NCBI RefSeq assembly: GCF_009827495.1
Contig: NZ_WTZA01000001.1
Span: 1,116,001 to 1,180,000, forward strand
Direction: 5' to 3'
DNA length: 64,000 nucleotides
Source: Tsuneonella aeria
GTDB lineage: Bacteria > Pseudomonadota > Alphaproteobacteria > Sphingomonadales > Sphingomonadaceae
Shown here: positions 50,753 to 59,960 of the stretch, in pieces
How the letters are laid out: each line of letters opens with the position of its first letter
How positions within the stretch are numbered: the first letter of the stretch is position 1
Notes under the pieces: generated by a model
What the model saw: the letters and a program-made list of their open reading frames with translations, nothing else
Told to the model about the DNA's origin: nothing
The model's database searches: none
Made by a program: the position numbers and the translations under genes

Positions 50753-51313
50753 TCAGAAGCCGAACACGACGCCAACGGTGCCGCGCACGCTGTCGAACGC
50801 GATCGTGTCGACGTTGAAGCGCAGGCCGGCGTTGCCGATCGGGTATTCCGCACCGAGCCCGACGAGGTAATCGCCGCTCGTGTCGTCAAGACCGTCGAAC
50901 GTGCCGGCCGGAACGTCGACGTCCACGACGTTATACGGGTCGATGTTCACTTCCTGGTATCCGCCGCGCACGTAGAACTTCGCGCCGCCGTCGGTGCGCA
51001 TGCCGAGTCGAGCGGCCACGCCGTATTCGCTGTCGATCACGCCGCTGCCGAGGTGGAAGTTGCCTTCCACGCCCGCGAAGGCGTTGCCCTGGCCGAGCGG
51101 GAAGTCCACGCCGGCGACCACGCCGTAGATGGCGCCGCCGTCATTGACGTCGAGACCGGTCGCGTTGGCGATATCGTCGGTGTCCGCGCCAAGGTCGTGA
51201 TAGCCGCCCGACAGGCCGACGAACGCGCCGGTGCCGGCCGCGTCCTGCGCCTGGGCAGTGCCGGCGAACCCGGCGGTGGCGAGAGCGGCTGCAATGAGAA
51301 TTCTCTTCTTCAT
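50753..51313 (-). CDS. Outer-membrane beta-barrel protein
   Basis: From the ATG at 51313 (MKKRILIAAALATAGFAG) the protein has 186 residues with a signal peptide cut after AQAQ or nearby. The rest alternates small, polar and aromatic residues (FVGLSGGYHDLG, FAGVEGNFHLGSG, KFYVRGGYQEV, and FNVDTIAFDSVRGTVGVVFGF at the end), as in eight-stranded porin-like or opacity-like proteins. The final Phe is the usual BAM recognition residue. It probably sits in the outer membrane; its role is unknown. Upstream codons in frame are not used. Confidence 0.85.
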   Translation of the reverse strand: MKKRILIAAALATAGFAGTAQAQDAAGTGAFVGLSGGYHDLGADTDDIANATGLDVNDGGAIYGVVAGVDFPLGQGNAFAGVEGNFHLGSGVIDSEYGVAARLGMRTDGGAKFYVRGGYQEVNIDPYNVVDVDVPAGTFDGLDDTSGDYLVGLGAEYPIGNAGLRFNVDTIAFDSVRGTVGVVFGF

Positions 51314-51412
51314 GATAAACCTTCGTAAAAGCGCAGCAATCTTGCGCTGCTGCGTATCGAAGTAGGTTCCGGCCGGTCTTTTCCAACACCGCGGCGACAG
51401 CGGCCGGGCGGT

Positions 51413-51446
51413 TGCGTTGCAAATGTTGCGCAAATGTTGCAACGCA
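51413..51446. promoter_or_regulatory. Tandem and inverted repeat element between the outer-membrane gene and ettA
   Basis: An 11-bp unit, GCAAATGTTGC, occurs twice in tandem (51419-51429 and 51430-51440), exactly one helix turn apart. The pair is flanked by the inverted 9-mers TGCGTTGCA (51413-51421) and TGCAACGCA (51438-51446), and the central TTGCGCAA (51426-51433) is a palindrome. It lies about 100 bases before the minus-strand gene and 131 before ettA, as expected of an operator. Confidence 0.55.
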
Positions 51447-51576
51447 GCAACACCGGCCCGCCGCGGCATTGCATTTGCCGCCCTCCGCACCCACCTTGCC
51501 CGCGCAACCCGCGCGCATTACTGGCGCGCCGAACGCCCCTCAATTCTTTCCGATTCAATGCACAGGAATTCACGCG

Positions 51577-53250
<1,674 letters not shown>

Positions 53251-53262
53251 TCCGAGGGAATC

Positions 53263-53312
53263 ACGGGGCCGGCACAACCGGCAAGGGCCAGGCCGTGCCG
53301 CCCCGTCATTTC
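53263..53312 (+). terminator. Possible terminator after ettA
   Basis: A 12-bp stem with one bulged base (53263-53275 with 53295-53306) is followed by CATTTCC. The T-tract is poor, so its strength is uncertain. It lies just after the ettA stop. Confidence 0.5.
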
Positions 53313-53412
53313 CTGTGTTCTCGTCAACCCGGGTCGGCCGGGGGGTCCAGCGTGCGGCTTGTGGAAAAGGCGTGATTTCGTCGGGGAGCGAGAGACCCCG
53401 CCCCCGAAACGC

Positions 53413-54870
53413 TCACTCCGTCCCGGCCAGCAACGCGTCGAGCCCGTCCGTGGCGAACGCGATCGGCGGGCGGGCGGCAAGGCAGCTCCTGTCGACCGCG
53501 CGTTCCGGGGCGGCGAGGAAGGTCCGCGCGATGCCCAGCGTGCAGTCGTCCATCACCATCGGCCCGTGCGAGGCACCGCGGACTTCGACCAGGGTCGCCC
53601 GGCTGAGCAGGCGCACGGTCTGGTAGGCGTCGATTTCCGGCGTCGCGGGATCGAACGTGCCGAAATAGACCAGCGTCGGAATGTCGCTGGCCACTGGGGC
53701 GAAGAAGGCGGGATCTACGAACCCCGGCCGGAACGCTGCGCAGAGCGTGTCCCAGTTGTCGTCCGGGTCTTCGCCGGCGATGACGGGAAACCGTTCGCGC
53801 GCGCGGGCAAACCAGTCGGCGGTACGGCCACTTTCCGGGCACATGATCGCGTGCGCCTGGGCCGGGGAATAATCGCCGAAGCTGTCCCCGCCGCCAAAGG
53901 CCGCGACAATCTTCTTCACCAGGGCATCGTCCCCCGCATGGGCGCGGTCGATTGCCAGCGGCACGTATTTCACCGTGACCGAGCGCACCGCCAGCGGCCA
54001 CAGCGCGCGCATGAATTGCCGTCCGGTGATCCGCTTCTCGCCATCCGCGATCGGCGTTTTTTCGAGGCGGGCCAGCGTTTCGTCGAGCTTCGCCCCCACC
54101 GCGCCGAACCGGCCGCGGCAGGCGGGCTGCGCGGAACATTCGCGGTCGATCGCGGCGAAGCCCGCGCCGACGGTCGTAAGCTGTTCGGCCCATGCCGCGC
54201 TGTTCGGCGGATAAGGCGAATTCAGGACGACGGACCGGATGGACGCGGGCGTCGTGCGCATCGCATCGAGCGCGACGAGCGTGCCGTAGGATATTCCGGC
54301 GAGGTTCCACCGCTCGATCCCGTATGCGCGCCGAATCGCCTCCATGTCGTGGACGGTGGCGCGTGTGCTGTAGGCGCCGGGATCGATACCGGCGGCATCG
54401 AGGCTCGCCCGGCACGCGGCGAATGCCGCCCGTTCGCGGCCGCTCTGCGCTGCGGGACCGAGGCCCTGAAGCGCGATCGCATTCAGATCGCTGGCGAGAT
54501 CGGGGCAGAGCGCTTCTTCCGACCGGCCGGAGCCGCGCTGGTCGAACAGGATCAGGTCGCGCCCTTCCCGCAGCAGGGCGGATGCCTTGCTCTCTTCGAG
54601 ATAGGGAAGCATGCTGTCGACCGTGGCGATGCCGGGGCCGCCATTGATGAACAGGACCGGCTCCCCGCGCGGTTCCGGCCCAGTGCCGCGTATCCGGGCA
54701 GTCCACAGCCGTATCGATTTCGCCGCAGGTTCCGCATGATCGCGCGGTACGGTCACCCACCCGCATTCGACGGCGTGCTTGCGTTCGTAATCCGGGGGAA
54801 CATCCTTGAGGCCGCAGGGCGCCGGCTGGAATGCAGCGGCTGCTGCGGCGGCGAGCGTTGCGAGAAACAT
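53413..54870 (-). CDS. Exported alpha/beta hydrolase, S33/tripeptidyl-peptidase-like
   Basis: The 485-residue protein starts with a short hydrophobic signal (MFLATLAAAAAAAFQ) and has the alpha/beta-hydrolase parts: an oxyanion motif FINGGPGIATVDS (71-86), the nucleophile Ser194 in LAGISYGTLVALDA, and a late His in GASHGPMV. The C-terminal TAP-like region (TLVYFGTFDPATPEI) is typical of proteases and peptidases of the SlpD/E or tripeptidyl type. A G-rich stretch precedes the ATG. It is probably periplasmic. The stated substrate class is inference. Confidence 0.87.
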   Translation of the reverse strand: MFLATLAAAAAAAFQPAPCGLKDVPPDYERKHAVECGWVTVPRDHAEPAAKSIRLWTARIRGTGPEPRGEPVLFINGGPGIATVDSMLPYLEESKASALLREGRDLILFDQRGSGRSEEALCPDLASDLNAIALQGLGPAAQSGRERAAFAACRASLDAAGIDPGAYSTRATVHDMEAIRRAYGIERWNLAGISYGTLVALDAMRTTPASIRSVVLNSPYPPNSAAWAEQLTTVGAGFAAIDRECSAQPACRGRFGAVGAKLDETLARLEKTPIADGEKRITGRQFMRALWPLAVRSVTVKYVPLAIDRAHAGDDALVKKIVAAFGGGDSFGDYSPAQAHAIMCPESGRTADWFARARERFPVIAGEDPDDNWDTLCAAFRPGFVDPAFFAPVASDIPTLVYFGTFDPATPEIDAYQTVRLLSRATLVEVRGASHGPMVMDDCTLGIARTFLAAPERAVDRSCLAARPPIAFATDGLDALLAGTE

Positions 54871-55177
54871 GGACTTCCCCCCACGTTACGATGCCGGAAA
54901 AGTATCCTACTTTGTCGGCGCGCGGAACGGGAAAAGCGGGGCGATCGTGCGCGCGCGCCGGTGGCCTGCCATCCGCCTTGTGGCCGGGGTGCCCGCCCGC
55001 ACGATCCGGTCGCGGAGCCGGTGTCATGCTCGGTCACCAGCGACCTGCTCGCCGGCGCTCACCCGATGAGCCCAGTGACCCGCTTTCATTCAGATATGCG
55101 ACAGCCGACATGAACTAATCGACGATTCGTTAATGACGGCCGCAGGTGGTGGGGCGGCTCTTCATCGGAGTATGCCC
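54871..55177. other. Intergenic region between the hydrolase and RcnB-like genes
   Basis: This 307-base stretch separates two divergent genes. I see no convincing coding frame, tRNA or hairpin with T-tract. An AT-richer patch near 55110-55135 (CATGAACTAATCGACGATTCG) is a likely promoter zone for the plus-strand gene. Confidence 0.4.
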
Positions 55178-56152
55178 ATGTCATTGAAGTCTCTCCTTCG
55201 CGCCGGCAGTGCCGCCGCGCTGGCCGCGCTGGCCATCGCCAGCGTTCCTCCGGCGTTTGCCCAGTCCAGCGATTCCGACCGCGAGCAGCGGCGTGCGGCC
55301 CGCCAGGCCGAACGCCAGTCGCAGGGCGAGGCGCGCCAGCAGCGCAGCGCCCCCGAACGCCAGTATCGCGGTCAGTCGGCGCAGCAGCAGCGCGAGTACC
55401 GCGCGCCGTCCGCACAGCAGCGCAGCGGCCGGGACTGGAACCGCGGCGACCGGCGCAGCGATACCGGCACGGCGCGCCAGGGCCGCGACTGGAACCGCAG
55501 CGATAACAGCAGCAGCAATTGGGGCCAGGCACGCGCGGCTCAGGCGCAAGCTCAGGCTCAGGCGCAGGCTCGCGCCCGGGCACAGGGTGCCGATCGCACG
55601 CAGCGGTGGGACGGCCGCGGCGGTTCCGCAACCACCGGATCGTGGGATCGCAACCGGTCCTATGCCGATCGCACGCGTAACCAGACCTACCGCGACGGCT
55701 ATCGCGACGGGCGGCAGGCCGATCGTTACCGGGACCGCAGCCAGCAGCAGGACGCCTACCGCAGCGGCTATCGCGACGGCGTGCGCACGGACGGCTGGCG
55801 CGACGGGAACCGCAACGGCAGCTACCGCGACAACAACTACCGTTCGTGGAGCCGCGACTGGCGGCGCGACAATCGCTACGACTGGCAGGGCTATCGCAAC
55901 TACAATCGCAACATCTATCGCCTTGGCCGGTATTACGCCCCCTATAGCAATTATCGCTACAACCGGGTCAGCATCGGTTTCAGCCTGAACAGCCTGTTCT
56001 TCGGCAGCCGTTACTGGATCAACGATCCGTGGCAGTACCGCCTGCCGGCCGCGTACGGGCCCTATCGCTGGATCCGCTATTACGACGATGCCCTGCTGGT
56101 GAACACCTACACCGGCGAAGTGGTCGACGTGGTGTACGACTTCTTCTGGTAA
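55178..56152 (+). CDS. RcnB-like periplasmic protein with long Arg/Gln/Tyr-rich repeat region
   Basis: The 324-residue protein has a signal peptide (MSLKSLLRAGSAAALAALAI then ASVPPAFAQ). The next 230 or so residues are low complexity: Arg/Gln/Glu-rich (REQRRAARQAERQSQ), an AQ repeat (AQAQAQAQAQARARAQ), and YRDG repeats (RDGYRDGRQADRYRD). The C-terminal part resembles the RcnB domain (RLPAAYGPYRWIRYYDDALLV, then TGEVVDVVYDFFW). RcnB proteins modulate nickel/cobalt export or envelope stress. The ATG at 55178 is chosen for the GGAG seven bases before it. The metal role is inferred from family only. Confidence 0.82.
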   Translation: MSLKSLLRAGSAAALAALAIASVPPAFAQSSDSDREQRRAARQAERQSQGEARQQRSAPERQYRGQSAQQQREYRAPSAQQRSGRDWNRGDRRSDTGTARQGRDWNRSDNSSSNWGQARAAQAQAQAQAQARARAQGADRTQRWDGRGGSATTGSWDRNRSYADRTRNQTYRDGYRDGRQADRYRDRSQQQDAYRSGYRDGVRTDGWRDGNRNGSYRDNNYRSWSRDWRRDNRYDWQGYRNYNRNIYRLGRYYAPYSNYRYNRVSIGFSLNSLFFGSRYWINDPWQYRLPAAYGPYRWIRYYDDALLVNTYTGEVVDVVYDFFW

Positions 56153-56195
56153 GCGTTTCCGTGCGGGATTGAGTGGCCTGCGCGGGATAATCGAG

Positions 56196-56230
56196 CCCCC
56201 GTCGACTCCGGTCGGCGGGGGTTCTTCTTC
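56196..56230 (+). terminator. Intrinsic terminator after the RcnB-like gene
   Basis: CCCCCGTCGAC (56196-56206) pairs with GTCGGCGGGGG (56211-56221), eleven base pairs with one G-T, with a TCCG tetraloop, followed by TTCTTCTTC. It ends the plus-strand transcript before the convergent cytochrome gene. Confidence 0.85.
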
Positions 56231-56236
56231 GTGCGA

Positions 56237-56791
56237 TCAGCCCCTGGGCGTCCCGAACGGCAGCATCCGCCACAGCGTGCCGTCGCGATCGATCAGCGTG
56301 TGCTTCAGCGCCCCGGCGACGTGGAGCACGATGAGGAGAAGCAGGATCTTGCCCCCGGTCTCGTGAAGATCGAAAATCGATCCGCCGAGGTCGGGATTGG
56401 TCCCCGTGGGCAAGGCCGGGATGGTGAACAGGCCGAAGAAGTCGATCGGCTTGCCGATATAGGAATTGGCGATCCAGCCGCCCAGCGGCAGGCCGATCAG
56501 CAGGACATAGAACAGCGTGTGCACCGTCTTCGCCAGCGCCCGTTCCCATGGCTTCAGTGTCGACGCAAACGGCGGCGGGCGGTGCGTCAGGCGCCATGCG
56601 AGGCGGCCGAGCGACAGGGTGAGGATGACGATGCCCCAGGCCTTGTGATAACCCATCACCGTGCCCCGCAGCGCCCCGTCGAGATCGCCCGCGCGCTCCA
56701 CGATTTGCCAGTTCATGATGACGAGCGCGGCGATCACCCAGTGAAACAGCATCGCCACGCCCGAATACCGCCTGCCCTGTTCCGCCCGCAT
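56237..56791 (-). CDS. Cytochrome b561 family membrane protein
   Basis: From the ATG at 56791 the protein has 184 residues and four membrane helices, with haem-ligand histidines in LFHWVIAALVIMNW and MGYHKAWGIVIL, and late HTLFYVLLIGLPL and LHVAGALKHTLIDRD. This matches the CybB type of b561, a di-haem protein that moves electrons between quinone and periplasmic acceptors. The 19 codons upstream in frame are not used. It ends near a terminator shared with the RcnB-like gene. The partner is not known. Confidence 0.9.
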   Translation of the reverse strand: MRAEQGRRYSGVAMLFHWVIAALVIMNWQIVERAGDLDGALRGTVMGYHKAWGIVILTLSLGRLAWRLTHRPPPFASTLKPWERALAKTVHTLFYVLLIGLPLGGWIANSYIGKPIDFFGLFTIPALPTGTNPDLGGSIFDLHETGGKILLLLIVLHVAGALKHTLIDRDGTLWRMLPFGTPRG

Positions 56792-56889
56792 CGTGTTCTC
56801 CCCTGTCGTATGCGCGTTCGACCCTATCAACGCTGCCCGGCGCCGCAAGCGGGTTTGCGCGCATCGGTTGACTTGCTACCAGTCGCGCC

Positions 56890-57558
56890 ATGGCCAGCAC
56901 CACTGTGATTCCGGACAAGGACGCCCTGCGCCGCGTGGGCGAAACCGTGCGCAAGCGCCTCGCCGACCATCCCCGCATCTACAAGGTGCCGACCGACAAG
57001 GCGGAAATCTATGCGGTCGGCGATTTCCTTCGCCCGACCGAATGCCAGCGGCTGATCCGCATGATCGACACCGTCGCCCGGCCCAGCTCGCTCTACGACC
57101 AGGATTACTCCAGCGGGTTCCGCACGTCCTATTCCGGCGATCTCGATCCGTACGATCCGCTGGTGATGGCGGTCAGCCGGCGGATCGACGACCTCATCGG
57201 CATCAACGGCATCTGCGGCGAGACCATCCAGGGCCAGCGCTATTTCCCGGGACAGGAGTTCAAGCCCCACAACGACTGGTTCTATACGGACCAGGATTAC
57301 TGGAAGGGCGAACGCAAGCGCGGCGGGCAGCGAAGCTGGACGGCGATGGCCTTCCTCAACTCGGTGGAAAAGGGTGGCGAGACCCATTTCGTGGAAGTGG
57401 GGGCGAAGGTCGAACCGAAACCCGGCGTCCTGATGCTGTGGAACAACGCCCTGCCCGATGGCATGCCGAACGAGAACACCCTCCACGCCGGCACCCCGGT
57501 GGAAGCGGGCGTGAAGTACGTCCTCACCAAGTGGTACCGCACGCGCAAGTGGGGCTGA
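56890..57558 (+). CDS. 2OG-Fe(II) dioxygenase, prolyl 4-hydroxylase-like
   Basis: The 222-residue protein has the iron ligands His127 and Asp129 (KPHNDWFYTDQ) and His199 (ENTLHAGTPV) and the 2-oxoglutarate-binding Lys209 (VKYVLTKWYR). The domain, GQRYFPGQEF and MAFLNSVEKGGETHF, resembles bacterial P4H proteins that hydroxylate prolines in proteins. A target is not known; EF-Tu is one in other bacteria. It is divergent from the cytochrome b561 gene by 98 bases and convergent with the DUF1003 gene, ending seven bases from its stop. Confidence 0.9.
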   Translation: MASTTVIPDKDALRRVGETVRKRLADHPRIYKVPTDKAEIYAVGDFLRPTECQRLIRMIDTVARPSSLYDQDYSSGFRTSYSGDLDPYDPLVMAVSRRIDDLIGINGICGETIQGQRYFPGQEFKPHNDWFYTDQDYWKGERKRGGQRSWTAMAFLNSVEKGGETHFVEVGAKVEPKPGVLMLWNNALPDGMPNENTLHAGTPVEAGVKYVLTKWYRTRKWG

Positions 57559-57565
57559 GCGGCGG

Positions 57566-58123
57566 TCAGCCGGCCGGCTTCGCGTCTTCGATTGCCTCGT
57601 AAATGGCCTCGTCGGCCTTCTTCGCCTCGCGGATGGCGAAGTGGACCATCCGGTCGAGCTTGGTCGACAGGCGCATGATTTCCAGCTGGGTGCGCAAGTT
57701 CACCTCGTAGTCGTGGCGAGCGGCGATCCGGTCCTTCGCGGACTGCCTGTTCTGGCTCATCATGATGACCGGCGCCTGGATCGCGGCGAGCATCGACAGC
57801 ATCAGGTTGAGGAAGATATACGGGAAGCGGTCGAACGGCGGGAGGCCGACCGCCTCGAGCGCGCCGTTGTTGACCACGACCCACGCCAGCAGCACGAACG
57901 CGAACGACAGGATGAAGGCCCAGCTGCCGCCGACCGCCGCCACCCGGTCCGCCAGCCGTTCGCCGAACGTGGCGCTGAGCTGCGCCGCCTCCGCCGCGTC
58001 GAGCCCTTCGTAGCTGCCCGAAGCGACCCGCCGGATCACCGACTGCTCTTCGGCGTCGAGCTCGTCCAGTTCGCGCCCGAGCAGCTCACGGGCAAGGACC
58101 TCGGGATCGTTGGCGCCTATCAC
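57566..58123 (-). CDS. DUF1003 membrane protein, GTG start
   Basis: The 185-residue protein has the DUF1003 core: ERLADRVAAVGGSWAFILSF, the two helices of that domain (about 67-84 and 101-117), FDRFPYIFLNLMLSMLAAIQ and APVIMMSQNRQSAKDRIAARHDYEVN. These small membrane proteins have no established role. The GTG at 58123 overlaps the lysS stop (GTGA), so it is translated with lysS. A much longer frame through lysS is only overlap. The C-terminal part is helical and charged. Confidence 0.88.
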   Translation of the reverse strand: MIGANDPEVLARELLGRELDELDAEEQSVIRRVASGSYEGLDAAEAAQLSATFGERLADRVAAVGGSWAFILSFAFVLLAWVVVNNGALEAVGLPPFDRFPYIFLNLMLSMLAAIQAPVIMMSQNRQSAKDRIAARHDYEVNLRTQLEIMRLSTKLDRMVHFAIREAKKADEAIYEAIEDAKPAG

Positions 58124-59751
58124 GCGGCCGTGGCCCTGGCGAGCGCCTCGGCGATCAGCCGGCGCGTGTTGGCGATGCCGTAGAGCGCGATGAAGCTGCC
58201 CATGCGGGGGCCCTGATCGCTGCCCAGCAGGGTGCGGTACAGCGCCTGGAACCAGTCCCGCAGCGATGCGAAGCCGAACTCCTCGCGCTTGCCGATCTCG
58301 TAGACGATGGTCTGCAGGTCCTCCGCCGACGTGCCGGGTTCCGCGCTCTCCAGCTCGGCGTCGAGCGCGCGCAGGGCAGCGGCCTCGTTGGCCGCAGGTG
58401 CCGCGCGCACCAGGCCTGGCGCCACGAAATCGCGGTTGTAGGCCAGCGCCCGGTCCACCAGCGCGTCGAGCGCCGGGTGCGCCGCGGGGTCCGCGTCGGC
58501 CACGTAATTCCCGAGGTAGGACCAGACCTGTTCGCGCGTGGCCATCGCCCCAAGCACGCCCACGAGGTTGAGCAGCAGCGCATACGTGACCGGCAAGGTG
58601 TCCCCCGCCCCGCCTCGCTCGGGGTCGGTCGCTCCGAGCAGATGCCACACCGGATTGCCGAGTTGCTTGTCCACCGGCTGATCGGCCAGCGCGCCGCGGA
58701 ACTGCCAGTAATCGTCCACCGCGCGCGGGATCACCCCGGGATGCAGGCTCTTCGCGCTGCGCGGATTGGGAAAGATATAGAAGCCCAGGCTTTCCTCGCT
58801 GCCGTAGGCCAGCCACTCCTCGATCGTGAGGCCGTTGCCCTTCGACTTCGAGATCTTCTCCCCGTTCGCATCGAGGAACAGCTCGTAGATCAGCCCTTCC
58901 GGCTTCCTGCCGCCGAGCACCTGCGCGATCTTGCCGGACTGCACCCCGCTGTCCGTCAGGTCCTTGCCGTACATCTCGTAATCGACGCCCAGCGCCACCC
59001 AGCGCATCGACCAGTCGACCTTCCACTGCAGCTTGGCGAGCCCGCCGAGCGCGGACTGTTCCACCACGCTGCCGTTCGTATCGGTGAAGCGGATCGTGCC
59101 GGCATCCGCGTCCACGACCTCGACCGGCACTTGCAGCACCGCGCCGGTCGTGGGGCTGACCGGCAGCACCGGGGAATACGATGCCGCCCGCTCCGCCCGC
59201 AAGGTGGGCAGCATGATGTCGAGGATCGCCTGGTTCTGCCGCAGGACCGTCTTCAGTGCCGCATCGAAAGCGCCCGAGTTATACATCTCGCTGGACGACA
59301 CGAACTCGTACGCGAAACCGAACCGGTCGAGGAAGGCCCGAAGCTGCGCGTTGTTGTGCGCGGCGAAGCTGTCGAAGCCGGCGCCGAACGGATCGGGAAT
59401 GCGGCTGAGCGGCAGGCCGAGGTGCCGCGCCAGCATGTCCTTGCCCGGCACGTTGTCGGGCACCTTGCGCAGGCCGTCCATATCGTCGCTGAAGGCCACG
59501 AGCCGCGTCGCGCCATCATCCGGGTGCGCGCCGATCATCGCTTCGAACGCGCGGCGGACCAGCGTGGTGCGCAGCACTTCCTGGAACGTGCCGATATGCG
59601 GCAGGCCCGAAGGCCCGTACCCGGTTTCGAACAGGACCGGCTTGCCGTCCGGCCGCCGGCCCTCGGGGTAGCGCTTCAGCAGCTTGCGCGCCTCTTCGAA
59701 CGGCCAGGCCTTGGATACGCGGGCGGCTTCGATCAGGGCAGTATCGGTCAT
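58120..59751 (-). CDS. lysS: Class I lysyl-tRNA synthetase
   Basis: The enzyme charges tRNA-Lys. The 543-residue protein has the class I motifs: the HIGH-type HIGT at 52-55 in GPSGLPHIGTF and the KMSKS-type KISKS at 299-303. The zinc or structural region DSGVQSGKIAQVLGG precedes it. Many alphaproteobacteria use this archaeal-type class I LysRS in place of the class II enzyme, and it is probably the only one here. The ATG at 59751 is chosen over an earlier in-frame ATG because its N-terminus fits the family. Confidence 0.96.
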   Translation of the reverse strand: MTDTALIEAARVSKAWPFEEARKLLKRYPEGRRPDGKPVLFETGYGPSGLPHIGTFQEVLRTTLVRRAFEAMIGAHPDDGATRLVAFSDDMDGLRKVPDNVPGKDMLARHLGLPLSRIPDPFGAGFDSFAAHNNAQLRAFLDRFGFAYEFVSSSEMYNSGAFDAALKTVLRQNQAILDIMLPTLRAERAASYSPVLPVSPTTGAVLQVPVEVVDADAGTIRFTDTNGSVVEQSALGGLAKLQWKVDWSMRWVALGVDYEMYGKDLTDSGVQSGKIAQVLGGRKPEGLIYELFLDANGEKISKSKGNGLTIEEWLAYGSEESLGFYIFPNPRSAKSLHPGVIPRAVDDYWQFRGALADQPVDKQLGNPVWHLLGATDPERGGAGDTLPVTYALLLNLVGVLGAMATREQVWSYLGNYVADADPAAHPALDALVDRALAYNRDFVAPGLVRAAPAANEAAALRALDAELESAEPGTSAEDLQTIVYEIGKREEFGFASLRDWFQALYRTLLGSDQGPRMGSFIALYGIANTRRLIAEALARATAA

Positions 59752-59960
59752 GGCCGCTCCTTTTCGCAAAGCCGGCGTGGAGGCAAGCACCAACCCGCCG
59801 GGGCGGGCGCGGGACACCCGTCACACTGTCCTGGTGGAAGCAGGCTAACCCGTGCAGCCCGCCTGAGAGATGGCCGATCGCGGTGTTCCGGCGGCGTGCG
59901 GGTGCCGGCATTCTTCCTCAGCTGGGCAGCGCCGTGTTTACTTTTCGTTCCGGTGTTCGC

